A stretch of DNA of 64,000 nt from Mesorhizobium sp. INR15. Lineage in GTDB: Bacteria > Pseudomonadota > Alphaproteobacteria > Rhizobiales > Rhizobiaceae. Location of the stretch: assembly GCF_015500075.1 (NCBI RefSeq), contig NZ_CP045499.1, positions 310,001 through 374,000 of the forward strand. Direction: 5' to 3'. Shown here piece by piece: positions 25,829 through 34,796 of the stretch; the first letter of the stretch is position 1, and every line of letters begins with the position of its first letter. The notes under the pieces are model-generated. The model had not been told where the DNA came from and did no database searches. It was given only the letters and a program-made list of their open reading frames with translations. The position numbers were made by a program, and so were the translations under genes.

Positions 25829-27103
25829 ATGTCAGACAAGGCAGCCGACCGCGCCGCACGGATCGTTCGCACGGTCATCGAGACCCTCAAGCCAGGGTTC
25901 GCGGTCCGGCTTTGGACCGGCGAGCGGATTGGTCCTACGGCCGGCCCGGTGCTCACCATCAACGATCAGGACATCGTATGGCAGGTGTTGAGGCGGCCCT
26001 CCTTGTCGACGCTGATCGAAATGTGGATTTCCAAGACGATAGACATCGAAGACGGGACTATTTTCGACTTCTATGCACTGCCGTCGCAAGGCAAGCTTCG
26101 GACCAAACTGAAGTCCTTGCCGAAGCTGGCCATCCTGCGTGACCTGCCTGCCGTGCTTTTATCCCGCAAGCAGATGTCGGCACGAACCGACCTTTCCGGG
26201 CGCAACTCGTTCGTCAGCGGTTCAAGCCAGGAGGCGATCCAGCACCATTATGACATTTCAAACGCCTTCTATCAGCTCTTCCTCGACGAACGGATGGTTT
26301 ACAGCTGCGGCTACTTCACGGATTTCGCCAATGGGATCGATCAGGCGCAAGCCGACAAGCTTGACCATATCTGCCGCAAGCTCCGGCTAAAGCCCGGTGA
26401 AACGCTTCTGGACATCGGATGCGGATGGGGAGCAATGCTCATCCACGCCGCGAAAAACTACGGCGTTGTCGGCCACGGCGTCTCGCTATCGGATGCCCAG
26501 ACCAAACTTGCACGGGAACGCATCCACGCCGAAGGACTTGAGGACCGCATCACCATCGAGATCAAATCCTATGCTGAACTCTCGGGTTCATTCGACAAGA
26601 TATCGTCGATCGGCATGTTCGAGCATCTCGGCCTGGCAAATCACGACGCCTACTTCGCAACCGTCCATCGCCTCCTCAAGCAAGGCGGCATCTATCTGCA
26701 TCACGCCATCACCAGACGAAGCAAGGGCGACATGAAGAAGACCTTGCGCAAAGGTCCTGAATTCAAGGCGCTGATCAAATATATCTTTCCCGGTGGCGAG
26801 CTCGACACAATCGGCATGACGCTCGGCAATCTCGAAGCACATGGCTTTCTCGTCTACGACGCCGAGAATTTGCGCGAGCATTATGCACGGACCTGCCGGC
26901 TCTGGGCAGAGCGCCTAAATTCGCGGTTCGACGAGGCGATTGCCGAGGTTGGAGAAGCGAAGGCACGGCTCTGGCTACTCTATCTAGCCGGCTGCTCAAT
27001 CACTTTCGAACGGGCCTCGGCTCAGATCTTTCAGACGATCGCGACCAAGCGGGCGCGAGGTTCCAGCGGATTGCCGCCGACACGTGCTGATATCTATCGC
27101 TAG
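25829..27103 (+). CDS. cyclopropane-fatty-acyl-phospholipid synthase family methyltransferase
   Basis: 424 residues. QHHYDISNAFYQLFLDERM and YSCGYF are the family signature, LLDIGCGWGAMLIHAAKNYG is the SAM site, and SIGMFEHLGLANHDAYF holds the catalytic acidic region. The family adds a methylene or methyl to lipid double bonds. It lies 29 bases after the oxidoreductase, in the same direction, so it is likely part of the PKS operon acting on an unsaturated alkyl chain. The stop TAG sits against the first base of an IS630 end, so the natural C-terminus might once have been longer. Confidence 0.85.
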   Translation: MSDKAADRAARIVRTVIETLKPGFAVRLWTGERIGPTAGPVLTINDQDIVWQVLRRPSLSTLIEMWISKTIDIEDGTIFDFYALPSQGKLRTKLKSLPKLAILRDLPAVLLSRKQMSARTDLSGRNSFVSGSSQEAIQHHYDISNAFYQLFLDERMVYSCGYFTDFANGIDQAQADKLDHICRKLRLKPGETLLDIGCGWGAMLIHAAKNYGVVGHGVSLSDAQTKLARERIHAEGLEDRITIEIKSYAELSGSFDKISSIGMFEHLGLANHDAYFATVHRLLKQGGIYLHHAITRRSKGDMKKTLRKGPEFKALIKYIFPGGELDTIGMTLGNLEAHGFLVYDAENLREHYARTCRLWAERLNSRFDEAIAEVGEAKARLWLLYLAGCSITFERASAQIFQTIATKRARGSSGLPPTRADIYR

Positions 27104-27414
27104 AGCAGAATCTGATCACTCTGGCTCGTATCCTGCGGCGCTGAAGTAGTTTGTGCATTCCTCGGCGGTGAAGCGTGGCAGCGCGTCGCGGATTGCGTCC
27201 CAAAGCTCGGGGATGTTGCGAGCGGCTGCTTTCCTGAGGATCGACTTCAGCTTCGAGAAGGCATTTTCGATCGGGTTAAAGTCGGGGCTGTAAGGCGTTA
27301 GGAAGAGCATTCTCGCGCCAGCCGCTTCGATCGCTTGGCGGGCGGCGGTGACTTTGTGAGCGGGCAGGTTGTCGAGGATGACGATGTCACCAGCTCGAAG
27401 CGTAGGCGCCAGTA
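27104..27414 (-). pseudogene. IS630 family transposase C-terminal fragment
   Basis: The minus-strand frame ending at 27116 reads LRAGDIVILDNLPAHKVTAA (second Asp), then ARMLFLTPYSPDFNPIENAF (the Glu of DDE) and FTAEECTNYFSAAGYEPE, the usual IS630 C-terminus. It is fused in frame to the end of the IS21 at 27415, which removed its N-terminal half. That half is not seen elsewhere in the window. Confidence 0.85.
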
Positions 27415-27429
27415 TGCGTGTTTCAGTAA

Positions 27430-28169
27430 TTGCGGGACAGCAATTCCGGTAAGTCGCGGACAGCTCCAGGATGTGACAGCGGTGTGTCAGGCGGTCGAGC
27501 AAGGCGGTGGTCATCTTGGCATCGCCGAAGACCGTGGCCCATTCGCTGAAGCTGAGGTTCGTGGTGATGACGACGCTGGTGCGCTCATAGAGCTTGCTCA
27601 GCAGATGGAAGAGGAGAGCCCCGCCCGAGGCGCTGAACGGCAGGTAGCCCAACTCGTCAAGGATCACGAGGTCGAGCTTTGCCAGGGCCTCGGCAATCTG
27701 TCCGGTCTTGCCTTTGGCCTTTTTCCTGTTCGAGGGCGTTGACCAACTCGATGGTGGAGAAGAAGCGGACCTTCCGGCGATGATGCTCGATGGCCTGAAT
27801 GCCGAGGGCGGTCGCGACATGGGTCTTTCCGGTCCCCGGTCCGCCGATCAGCACGACATTCTGCGCCCCGTCCATGAACTCGCAGCGATGCAGCGTCCGA
27901 ACGGTGGCCTCGTTGATCTCGCTGGCGGAGAAGTCAAAGCCCGAGAGGTCCTTGTAGGCCGGGAAGCGCGCGGCCTTCATGTGATAGGCGATGGAGCGCA
28001 CTTCGCGTTCCGTCAACTCAGCCTTCAGCAGTTGCGACAGGATCGGGATAGCAGCTTCAAAGGCTGGCGCGCCTTGCTCGATCAGATCGGTGACGGCTTG
28101 CGCCATGCCATACATCTTCAGGCTGCGCAGCATGATGACGATGGCGCCGCTGGCGGGGTCATGACGCAT
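27430..28169 (-). pseudogene. istB: IstB ATPase of IS21 element 1, frameshifted
   Basis: Starts RHDPASGAIVIMLRSLKMYG, has Walker A in VVLIGGPGTGKTHVATALG (about residues 105-123) and shifts frame in a T-run at about 27718-27726. The second frame supplies Walker B, LDLVILDELGYLPFSASGGA, the sensor VVITTNLSFSEW and DRLTHRCHILE. IstB is the AAA+ helper that assembles the IstA transposase. One homopolymer indel is the only lesion. Confidence 0.85.
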
Positions 28170-28674
28170 GGCGGCCTCCGACAGTTTGGGCGCGCAGGCC
28201 ATCATAACGTTCTACGTTCGCCTTGGGTTCGCGGTGCAGGGCCAGGGCCTGCGGGGTATCAAGTAGCGGCCCGCCGATCACCTTGCCGTCGATCAGGCGG
28301 TGCAACAGGTTCAGGACATGGGTCTTGGTCGGCACGCCTTCAGTCAGCGCCAGCTCCACGGCGGTGAGCACGGCCTGTTCATCGTGCTGCAGCACGAGGG
28401 CAAGAATATCCACCATCTCCCGATCGCCGCCGGGTTTGCGCAGCATGTGATCCTGCAACTGTCTGAAGGCAGGTGGTAATTCTACGAAGGGTGCGCCATT
28501 GCGTGTTTCACTAAATCGCGGACACCGATTCCGGTAATTCGCGGACAGCGATTTCAGTAAATACGGGACAGTGATTCCGCTAATTCCCGGACACTTTTCG
28601 GGGCGGATCTGAGGTCGGTTCTCGGGAGCGCCGTTCTGGCACTTTGCCCTCTCATCATTGGGTTGAGAGGGGCC

Positions 28675-30228
28675 ATGCCAAGACGGAAGCAAGCGAGACG
28701 AACGAGCGTGAAGGACATACGAACGATCCTGCGCCTGGCGCATGAGCATGGCCTGTCGGTGCGTGCTGTGTCGGAACGGCTGAAGATCAGCAAGACCTCT
28801 GTTTCGACGTATCTGTTGCGGGCGCGAGAGGCGGGGCTTTCGGGCTGGCCGCTGCCTCCGGGTTGCGACGACGACGCGGCACTTGAACGGCTTCTGTTCC
28901 GCCGGGTGGGCCGTCCGCCGCAGGATTTGAGCGAGCCGGATTGGGCGATGATCGCCAGAGAGCTGACGCGCAAGGGCGTAACGCTGACCCTGTTGTGGCA
29001 GGAATATCGCGCCGCTCATCCCGACGGCTATGGCTACACCTGGTTCTGCGACAGGTTCGGCATGTTCCAGCGCCGGGCGAGCGCGACGTTCCGCAACCGG
29101 CACGAAGCGGGCGCGGTGATGCAGACCGACTACGCCGGGCACACCGTATCGGTCGTCGATCCCGATACCGGCGTCATCCGCCAGGTCCAGATCTTCGTGG
29201 CGGTGCTGGGCGCGTCGTCCTTCACTTTCGCCCACGCCAGCTTCAGCCAGAAACTGCCCGACTGGATCGAGGGCCAGTGCCGGGCGCTGAGCTTCTTCGG
29301 CGGCGTGACGAAGGCGATCGTTTGCGACAATCTGAAGGCCGGCGTCGTCAAGGCGCTGTGGTTCGAGCCGACGCTCAACCACACGTTTGCGGCCATGGCC
29401 GAGCACTACGACACGACGATCCTACCGACCCGAAGCCGCAAGCCGAGGGACAAGGGGAAGGTCGAGGGCGCGGTGCTGATCGTTGAGCGCTGGATCCTGG
29501 CCCGGCTGCGCAACAGGCGCTTCTTCAGCCTCGCTGATCTCAATGCCGCCATCGCAGTTCTGCTGGAGGACCTGAACAACCGGCCCATGCGCCATATCGG
29601 CAAATCCCGCCGGGAGATGTTCGAGGAGATCGAGCGGGCGGCACTGTCGCCATTGCCGCCGGCGCCGTTCGAATATGCCGAGTGGAAATCGGCGAAGGTT
29701 CATCCAGACTATCATGTCGAGGTCGACAGGACCTTCTATTCCGTGCCGCATGGCTTGATCGGGCGGCGCGTGGATGTGCGGCTCACGCACCGGGTGGTCG
29801 AGATCTTCCATGACCACAAGCGGATCGCCAGCCATATCCGCCGCTCCCAGCGCTCCGGCCATGTCACCGTCAACGAGCACATGCCCAAGGCGCACCAGCG
29901 CTATGCCAACACGACGCCGGCGAGCCTGATCAGGCAGGCGGCCAGCATCGGCGCCAACACAGCCATTCTGGTCGAGCGGATGATGCGCGACCGACCTCAT
30001 CCCGAGCAGGGATACCGCTCCGCGTTCGGCATCCTCTCGCTTTCCCGCCGTTACGAACGCGAGCGTGTGGAAGCGGCCTGTGAACGGGCGCTGACCATCA
30101 ATGCGATCACCTACTCCTCGGTGAGCGCCATCCTCAAATCCGGCCTCGATCGGGCAAGGTCCTCGGCCGAGCCCGTCAAACCCGCGCCGCCGCACACCAA
30201 CATCCGCGGCGGCTCTTACTATCAGTGA
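28675..30228 (+). CDS. istA: IS21 transposase IstA
   Basis: 517 residues from ATG 28675. N-terminal helix-turn-helix (IRTILRLAHEHGLSVRAVSE), then the rve catalytic core with GAVMQTDYAGHTVSVVDPDT (Asp), AIVCDNLKAGVVKALW (Asp) and KPRDKGKVEGAVLIVERWIL (Glu). The C-terminal Mu-like beta barrel is at WKSAKVHPDYHVEVDRTFYS. It binds the end repeats and joins them to target DNA. Translationally coupled to istB. Confidence 0.92.
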   Translation: MPRRKQARRTSVKDIRTILRLAHEHGLSVRAVSERLKISKTSVSTYLLRAREAGLSGWPLPPGCDDDAALERLLFRRVGRPPQDLSEPDWAMIARELTRKGVTLTLLWQEYRAAHPDGYGYTWFCDRFGMFQRRASATFRNRHEAGAVMQTDYAGHTVSVVDPDTGVIRQVQIFVAVLGASSFTFAHASFSQKLPDWIEGQCRALSFFGGVTKAIVCDNLKAGVVKALWFEPTLNHTFAAMAEHYDTTILPTRSRKPRDKGKVEGAVLIVERWILARLRNRRFFSLADLNAAIAVLLEDLNNRPMRHIGKSRREMFEEIERAALSPLPPAPFEYAEWKSAKVHPDYHVEVDRTFYSVPHGLIGRRVDVRLTHRVVEIFHDHKRIASHIRRSQRSGHVTVNEHMPKAHQRYANTTPASLIRQAASIGANTAILVERMMRDRPHPEQGYRSAFGILSLSRRYERERVEAACERALTINAITYSSVSAILKSGLDRARSSAEPVKPAPPHTNIRGGSYYQ

Positions 30229-30245
30229 AGGAAAGGATAAAACCC

Positions 30246-31022
30246 ATGCTGACACATCCCACCCTCGACCAGATGCAGGCTCTCGGCCTTGGCGGAATGG
30301 CGACCGCCTACCGGGAATTGGCCGAACAAAACAACGCCGACGATCTCAGCCGCGATGAGTGGCTCGGCCTGATGCTCGATCGTGAAGCCGCCGTCCGCGC
30401 CGACAAGCGTTTGACCAATCGGCTCGCCGTCGCCAGGCTACGCTTTGCCGATGCCTGTATCGAGAACATCGACTTCGCTGCCCATCGCGGGCTCGACCGG
30501 CGCAATACGCTTTCGCTGGCCCAGGGCGCATGGCTGAAGGCTCATGAGAACCTGATCATCACCGGGCAGACCGGCACGGGGAAGACCTGGCTGGCTTGCG
30601 CCTTCGGACGTCAGGCGGCGAGGCTCGACCATTCCATCCTCTATCTGCGCATGCCGCGCCTGTTCGAGGATCTCGCCCTGGCGCGTCTCGACGGCCGCTT
30701 TCCCCGCCTCATCGACAAGCTGGCCCGCGTGCAACTGCTGATCCTCGACGACTGGGGAACCCACAGCCTGAGCGACCAGCAACGCCTCGATCTGCTGGAA
30801 ATCTTCGAGGAACGCTATCGCCGGAAATCGACCCTGATCACAGCCCAGCTTCCGATCGCGCAATGGCACGCCATGATCGGAGAGCCGACAATCGCCGACG
30901 CCATTCTCGACCGGATCATCCACAACGCCCATCGCATCGCGCTCGAAGGAGACAGCATGAGAAAGCAAAAAACACCGCCGCCCTTGACCGGCGACGAAAA
31001 CGGCGAAATCAATCGCAAATGA
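30246..31022 (+). CDS. istB: IS21 helper ATPase IstB
   Basis: 258 residues from ATG 30246, preferred over an in-frame ATG upstream because aaggataaa lies just before it. Walker A NLIITGQTGTGKTWLACAFG (about 97-116), Walker B LLILDDWGTHSL, sensor STLITAQLPIAQWH, ending IALEGDSMRKQK. AAA+ partner of IstA. Intact. Confidence 0.92.
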   Translation: MLTHPTLDQMQALGLGGMATAYRELAEQNNADDLSRDEWLGLMLDREAAVRADKRLTNRLAVARLRFADACIENIDFAAHRGLDRRNTLSLAQGAWLKAHENLIITGQTGTGKTWLACAFGRQAARLDHSILYLRMPRLFEDLALARLDGRFPRLIDKLARVQLLILDDWGTHSLSDQQRLDLLEIFEERYRRKSTLITAQLPIAQWHAMIGEPTIADAILDRIIHNAHRIALEGDSMRKQKTPPPLTGDENGEINRK

Positions 31023-32163
31023 CTTCAACCAGGCAACCAGGAACCGACCGCATCCAGCTGTCCGGGAATTAGTGAAACTGCTGTCCGCGACTTAGCGGAA
31101 CGGCTGTCCCTTTTTTGCGAAATGCGCACGCCATTCCGAAGGGCGCCGGGCTTGCGTTGAACGACCGCCAGATAGTGCCGCCAGTCGTAGATCGTCTTCG
31201 GCGGCAGGTGGTGGCTACGTTCAATGATCTGGGCATGCTCACACAGGATATTGCCCTCGGCCGCCACGACCAGCCGGTCCGGATAGATCCGCAGGCTGAC
31301 AGGCCGGTTGGCGAACGACGCCGAAACACTGTAGCGATTGCGTTCGAAGCTGATCAGGCAGGTGGGCGACACGCGCTTGCTCAACTCGATGAAGCCGTCA
31401 AAGGCGACGGGCAAAGGCATCAGCGCGGCCCGCTCTTCAGCCCAGACATCGGCGATCGTGCCGGGCAGTTTGCCATGCGGGTCTCGCGCCACAGTTCCAG
31501 GCAACGCTGTTCCAGCCAGGCATTCAGTGCGGCCAGGTCGGGGAAGTCCGGCATCCCTTGCAGCAGCTGATGGCGGGAATCCCGAACGTTCTTCTCGACC
31601 TGCCCTTTCTCCCACCCTGCGGCCGGATTGCAGAACTCGGGCTCGTAGACATAGTGGTTTGTCATGGCGAGGAAGCGCATGTTGATTTGCCGCTCCTTGC
31701 CCCGCCCGCCACGGTCCACCGCCGTCTTCATGTTGTCGTAAATCCCGCGCCCGGGCACGCCGCCAAAGACCCGGAACCCCTGCCAATGCGCCTCGAACAG
31801 CATCTCGTGGGTCTGCAATGGATAGGCGCGCAGAAGATAGGCCCGGCTGTGCGACAGCTTGATATGCGCCATCTGCAGCTTCGTGCGCTCACCACCCAGA
31901 ACTGCGAAGACCTCGCTCCAGTCGAACTGGAAAGCCTCGCCCGGGCGGAAAGACAGCGGAACAAAGGTGCCGCGCCCCGTGGTCTGTTGCTCGAGCTGGC
32001 GATCTGCCCGCCACCCCCGCGCAAATGCTGCCACCCAGCCATAAGAGCCAGTGAAGCCGAGCGTCACAAGATCGGCATGCAACTGCTTCACGGTCCGCCG
32101 CTGTTTGCGCGACTTCCCCGCCTCAGTCCTCAGCCAGCCGGATAGCTTCTCGGCGAAGGGGTC

Positions 32164-32276
32164 AAGCGGCGGCGGCGCTTGTCGCCAGGTGCTTCGATCA
32201 GAACTTCATTGCGTATCTTGGCGATATCGATCGCTACCAGCAAGGCGTCCGCAGGTATAGAATTGGAAATGGTCAT
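32164..32276 (-). pseudogene. N-terminal fragment of an IS110-family transposase
   Basis: An ATG at 32276 opens TISNSIPADALLVAIDIAK then IRNEVLIEAPGDKRRRRLT, the start of an IS110 DEDD domain. It breaks at about 32164, where IstA sequence of IS21 element 1 begins. The rest is absent. Confidence 0.65.
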
Positions 32277-32429
32277 GGTCGGTCTCTCCGGAATAGGTTG
32301 TGACATTCACATTCTAGAGAAACTCTGACTGGCCATGGCTGCATCGAGCGGTGCGCGCCTGCAGCGAAAAGCTGCGCGCACCGCTGTCTCGGCCGCCTCC
32401 GCCCAATCCTTCTGTAGGTGCTATGGTCC

Positions 32430-32790
32430 GGAGTTCATCGCTAAGGAATTGCGCAAATGGATTGCAGCTGTCGGTGCCAAGACCGCCTACATCATGCCTG
32501 GAAGCCCTTGGGAAAATGGCTATTGTGAGAGCTTCAACTCGAAGCTCCGTGACGAGCTGCTCGACGGTGAGATCTTCTACACGCTGAAGGAAGCCCAGAT
32601 CGTCATCGAAGGCTGGCAGCAGCATTACAATACGGTGCGACCGCATTCATCGCTGAGCTATAGACCGCCCGCGCCGGAGCAATCATGTGGCCGGCTGCGC
32701 AACCGGACCAGCTTCGCCGGCCACCCCGGCCGTAGCGCCAAGACCCATCATGCACTAACAGTAACCCCGGACCACCTGATGGGGGCAGGC
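32430..32790 (+). pseudogene. IS3 (IS407-like) transposase C-terminal fragment
   Basis: The frame reads GPEFIAKELRKWIAAVGAKT, then SPWENGYCESFNSKLRDELL (Glu of DDE) and HYNTVRPHSSLSYRPPAPE. The right end tail cactaacagtaaccccggac cacctgatgggggcaggcc at about 32755-32793 is typical of this group. The N-terminal half is missing. Confidence 0.75.
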
Positions 32791-32794
32791 CAGA

Positions 32795-32949
32795 CGGACG
32801 TTTTCGTTCTGATGCTTTACGCAACGCTTGGATCGCGGGCAGCGAGGCTCTTGGCCGGCGCGAACGCAGTTTGGATCGACCGGTTGGATGGAATCGCGCT
32901 GCTCGGTCTCTCAAGCGTCCTGATTCTGCAATCCCTTGGGCATCTCTGA
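32795..32949 (+). pseudogene. C-terminal scrap resembling a LysE/RhtB exporter
   Basis: After the IS3 end the same frame reads FVLMLYATLGSRAARLLAG and NAVWIDRLDGIALLGLSSVL to a stop at 32949. This resembles the last helices of amino-acid exporters of the LysE family. There is no start or N-terminus. The naming is tentative. Confidence 0.35.
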
Positions 32950-33001
32950 ACACTCCAGCCCACTAAACATCGGGTGTGAAGGTTGGGCTACCAGCCGTTC
33001 C

Positions 33002-33091
33002 TTATAGGCCGCCCTTCGATTGGCTAACTGCTACGACCGAGGAAAGCTTGCCAGCCTTAGTAAGGGTGGGTCTCGCATAAAACTTCTTCAC
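33002..33091 (-). CDS. second RiPP-like leader peptide precursor (29 residues)
   Basis: GTG at 33091 with gggag 8 bases upstream. The peptide starts KKFYARPTLTKAGKLSS, matching the sibling at 16155-16247 in the frame K-K-x-Y-x-R-P-T-L-x-K-x-x-x-L-x-S-V, which is a lasso-type leader signature (YxxPxLxxxG is perfect here). The remaining VAVSQSKGGL is short and lacks Asp or Glu. No processing or export genes adjoin. It is divergent from the small gene at 33138. Confidence 0.55.
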   Translation of the reverse strand: MKKFYARPTLTKAGKLSSVVAVSQSKGGL

Positions 33092-33137
33092 GCTGCATCT
33101 CCCGTTCGCGAGACGCGTATCAGCCGAAGGAGGCGCG

Positions 33138-33326
33138 GTGGTCAAGGCAATCCGGCGCTGTCCAGAATGTGAAAAAGGTCCAATCCCGGCTCGATGGAAA
33201 GCCACGCCGCGAGTCCCGGAGGGAAAACGCCAGCGACGAAAGCTGGCGGACAATTGGCATCGAGTGCATAGCACTGGAAATTCGCGCCGAGTGAATTTGG
33301 TTGGTGTCGCTTCAAAGGGTCTCTAG
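33138..33326 (+). CDS. small basic hypothetical protein
   Basis: 62 residues from GTG 33138 behind aaggagg, a strong ribosome site. Very basic, with one CPEC pair near the start (RRCPECEKGPIPARWKA) and then KRQRRKLADNW. A single CxxC cannot form a full zinc site. No family recognised. Divergent to the RiPP-like gene, with 46 bases between the starts. Confidence 0.4.
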   Translation: MVKAIRRCPECEKGPIPARWKATPRVPEGKRQRRKLADNWHRVHSTGNSRRVNLVGVASKGL

Positions 33327-33683
33327 AAAGCGACGGGCTTTGTTGCCCTGCTAGGAAATTCGCCTGGGGTTCCTCTTCCTCATCAGTCGGTCAACTTCCG
33401 CTTCCGCCACTGAGAGGAGGCTGTCAAGCGCATCCATATCCCCAGAAAAGCCATCCTCGGCAAATTCTCGTCTGAGTGCCCTAACCTGTGTTTTTGTCCG
33501 CAGCAGAGCGGCCACCCAACGATCTCGCCCAGGTTGGCGCTGACCATCCACTATTTCCAAGATCCAAGCCGAAGTGAGCGTGACCGCTGACCGAAAAACA
33601 TAGCTCCCATTCTCGTGGCGAGCTTTAACCCAGCATGTCTTGAGAGGCCCCGTGGTAGGTTCGTCACGAGCGATGTCAGCTAA

Positions 33684-34615
33684 GAGCCCGATTCGAAAGT
33701 TGTTCAATGATATGAGGGTCTTGCGATCCTGCGGGTGAGCATGCGGATGGATGCGATGTTGGCCCATGCGGTTGTGCTTTCGATGGATTTCTCCCAGTCC
33801 TTAGCCAGTCTGCGGCAGCGTCCGAGCCACGCGAAGGTTCGCTCGACCACCCATCTTCGCGGCAGGACGACGAAGCCTTTGGCGGCGTCGGAGCGCTTGA
33901 CGATTTCGATGGTCCACAGGCCATGACCGACGAGAGCATCGGTCAATTTCGCGCCAGCATAGCCGCCATCGGCGAAGATGTGGCGCAGCCATGGGAAACG
34001 GAAACGAATGGTCTTGATCAGTTCGGGCGCGCCGTCCCGGTCCTGGATGTCGGCGGCATGAACGAGCACGAAGAGCAGGAAGCCGAGTGTGTCGGTGACG
34101 ATATGGCGCTTGCGGCCTTTCACCTTCTTGCCCGCGTCATACCCGCAAATCCCGCCGCTTTCGGTGGTTTTGACCGATTGGCTATCGATGATGCCGGCTG
34201 TCGGACTGGCCTCTTTGCCCGCCTGCTCGCGCGCCGCCATCACCAGCAGATGGTTGATCGAGGCAAACAGCCCCAGGTCGCGCCAGTCGTAGAAGTAGCC
34301 GCGCACGGTCGATACCGGCGGGAAGCATTTGGGCAGCGCGCGCCACTGGCAACCGCTCGATCCGAGATACAAGATCGCATCCATCACAGCCCGAAGACAG
34401 GTCGTCCGAGGACGACCGCCACGCTTCGCCGCCGGCAAAAGCGGCGCAATCACAGCCCATTCCCGGTCCGTCAAATCGCTTGGATAGCGCGCCCGATCCC
34501 GATTATGCTCGCGCCGGGCGGTATCAGTCCAGGTCATGATCATCCTCCATCGTCTCGACAACGACGAGGAATCACAACTCACTGATATCGCTCAACCTCT
34601 TTCCAATCGGGCTCT
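33684..34615 (-). mobile_element. IS5-family element with TAA target duplication
   Basis: 932 bp with ends gagcccgattcgaaag and, inverted, gagcccgattggaaag. taa is present directly outside both ends (33681-33683, 34616-34618), the 3-bp T-N-A duplication of the IS427 branch. One intact transposase fills it. Confidence 0.9.
33704..34543 (-). CDS. IS5 family transposase
   Basis: 279 residues from the internal Met at 34543 (IMTWTDTARREHNRDRARY). DUF4096-like N-terminus LTDREWAVIAPLLPAAKRGG, then DDE core: AGIIDSQSVKTTESGG (Asp), HIFADGGYAGAKL (Asp) and PRRWVVERTFAWLGRCRRLA (Glu). All catalytic residues are present in one frame, so it is potentially active. Confidence 0.92.
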   Translation of the reverse strand: MIMTWTDTARREHNRDRARYPSDLTDREWAVIAPLLPAAKRGGRPRTTCLRAVMDAILYLGSSGCQWRALPKCFPPVSTVRGYFYDWRDLGLFASINHLLVMAAREQAGKEASPTAGIIDSQSVKTTESGGICGYDAGKKVKGRKRHIVTDTLGFLLFVLVHAADIQDRDGAPELIKTIRFRFPWLRHIFADGGYAGAKLTDALVGHGLWTIEIVKRSDAAKGFVVLPRRWVVERTFAWLGRCRRLAKDWEKSIESTTAWANIASIRMLTRRIARPSYH

Positions 34616-34796
34616 AAGGTGGAAACGGCCTGGCGACTTACCTCGTCAAGCGAGGAACACGTAATACCTATATCATCTTTGCAGAACTCGCTTCCATCAT
34701 GCATGTCGTAGAAGTACCGAGGCATTCGTCTCGCTCCGCACGCGCAGTTATATTTGTCGCCAACACAAAACGACGATGCCGACGATGCATATAAAC

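Larger units (their letters stand above)
28500..31128 (+). mobile_element. IS21-family element 2, complete
   Basis: 2629 bp, from tgcgtgtttcactaaa to the mirror-like ttttgcgaaatgcgca, with a 6-bp duplication cgccat outside both ends (28494-28499, 31129-31134). Each end carries several repeats of the cggacag...gtaat type that bind IstA. istA and istB are intact and overlapping, so it is likely functional. Its ends resemble those of element 1, into which it is inserted. Confidence 0.9.
27415..32164 (-). mobile_element. IS21-family element 1, interrupted and 5'-truncated
   Basis: Left end tgcgtgtttcagtaattgcg at 27415 with repeated gcggacag / cggtaa blocks. It carries istB then istA on the minus strand. 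A second IS21 (28500-31128) is inserted in its istA with duplication cgccat, and its istA 5' end stops at about 32164 against an IS110 scrap, so its outer right end is gone. Confidence 0.8.
28159..32164 (-). pseudogene. istA: IstA transposase of IS21 element 1, split
   Basis: The upstream part (32164 to about 31135) begins in the middle of the domain at PFAEKLSGWLRTEAGKSRKQ. It includes the rve core GEAFQFDWSEVFAVLGGERT (first Asp), GRGIYDNMKTAVDR and GWEKGQVEKNVRDSRHQLLQ (Glu), with a frameshift near 31475. After the inserted IS21 the gene resumes at about 28493 as NGAPFVELPPAFRQLQDHML and ends KANVERYDGLRA. The N-terminal helix-turn-helix is missing. Confidence 0.8.
33351..34725 (-). pseudogene. 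DUF6894 family protein, split by IS5
   Basis: The 5' exon-like part (34725-34616) reads PRYFYDMHDGSEFCKDDIG and SLDEVSRQAVSTL. The 3' part (33683-33351) resumes LADIARDEPTTGPLKTCWVK and ENGSYVFRSAVTLTSAWILE. Removing 33684-34615 and one taa restores one uninterrupted frame of about 146 residues with the DUF6894 pattern (MPRYFxDxHDG ... ADIARDE). DUF6894 proteins are small and common in rhizobia, with unknown function. Start supported by ggagcgagacga upstream. Confidence 0.8.

Noticed and set aside
27116..27820. single 234-residue protein
   Set aside because: A chance in-frame fusion of an IstB C-terminus and an IS630 C-terminus across an IS junction.
28159..29406. 415-residue minus-strand frame through istA of IS21 element 2
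   Set aside because: Only its last part (to about 28493) is a real IstA C-terminus of element 1; the rest is antisense to an intact istA.
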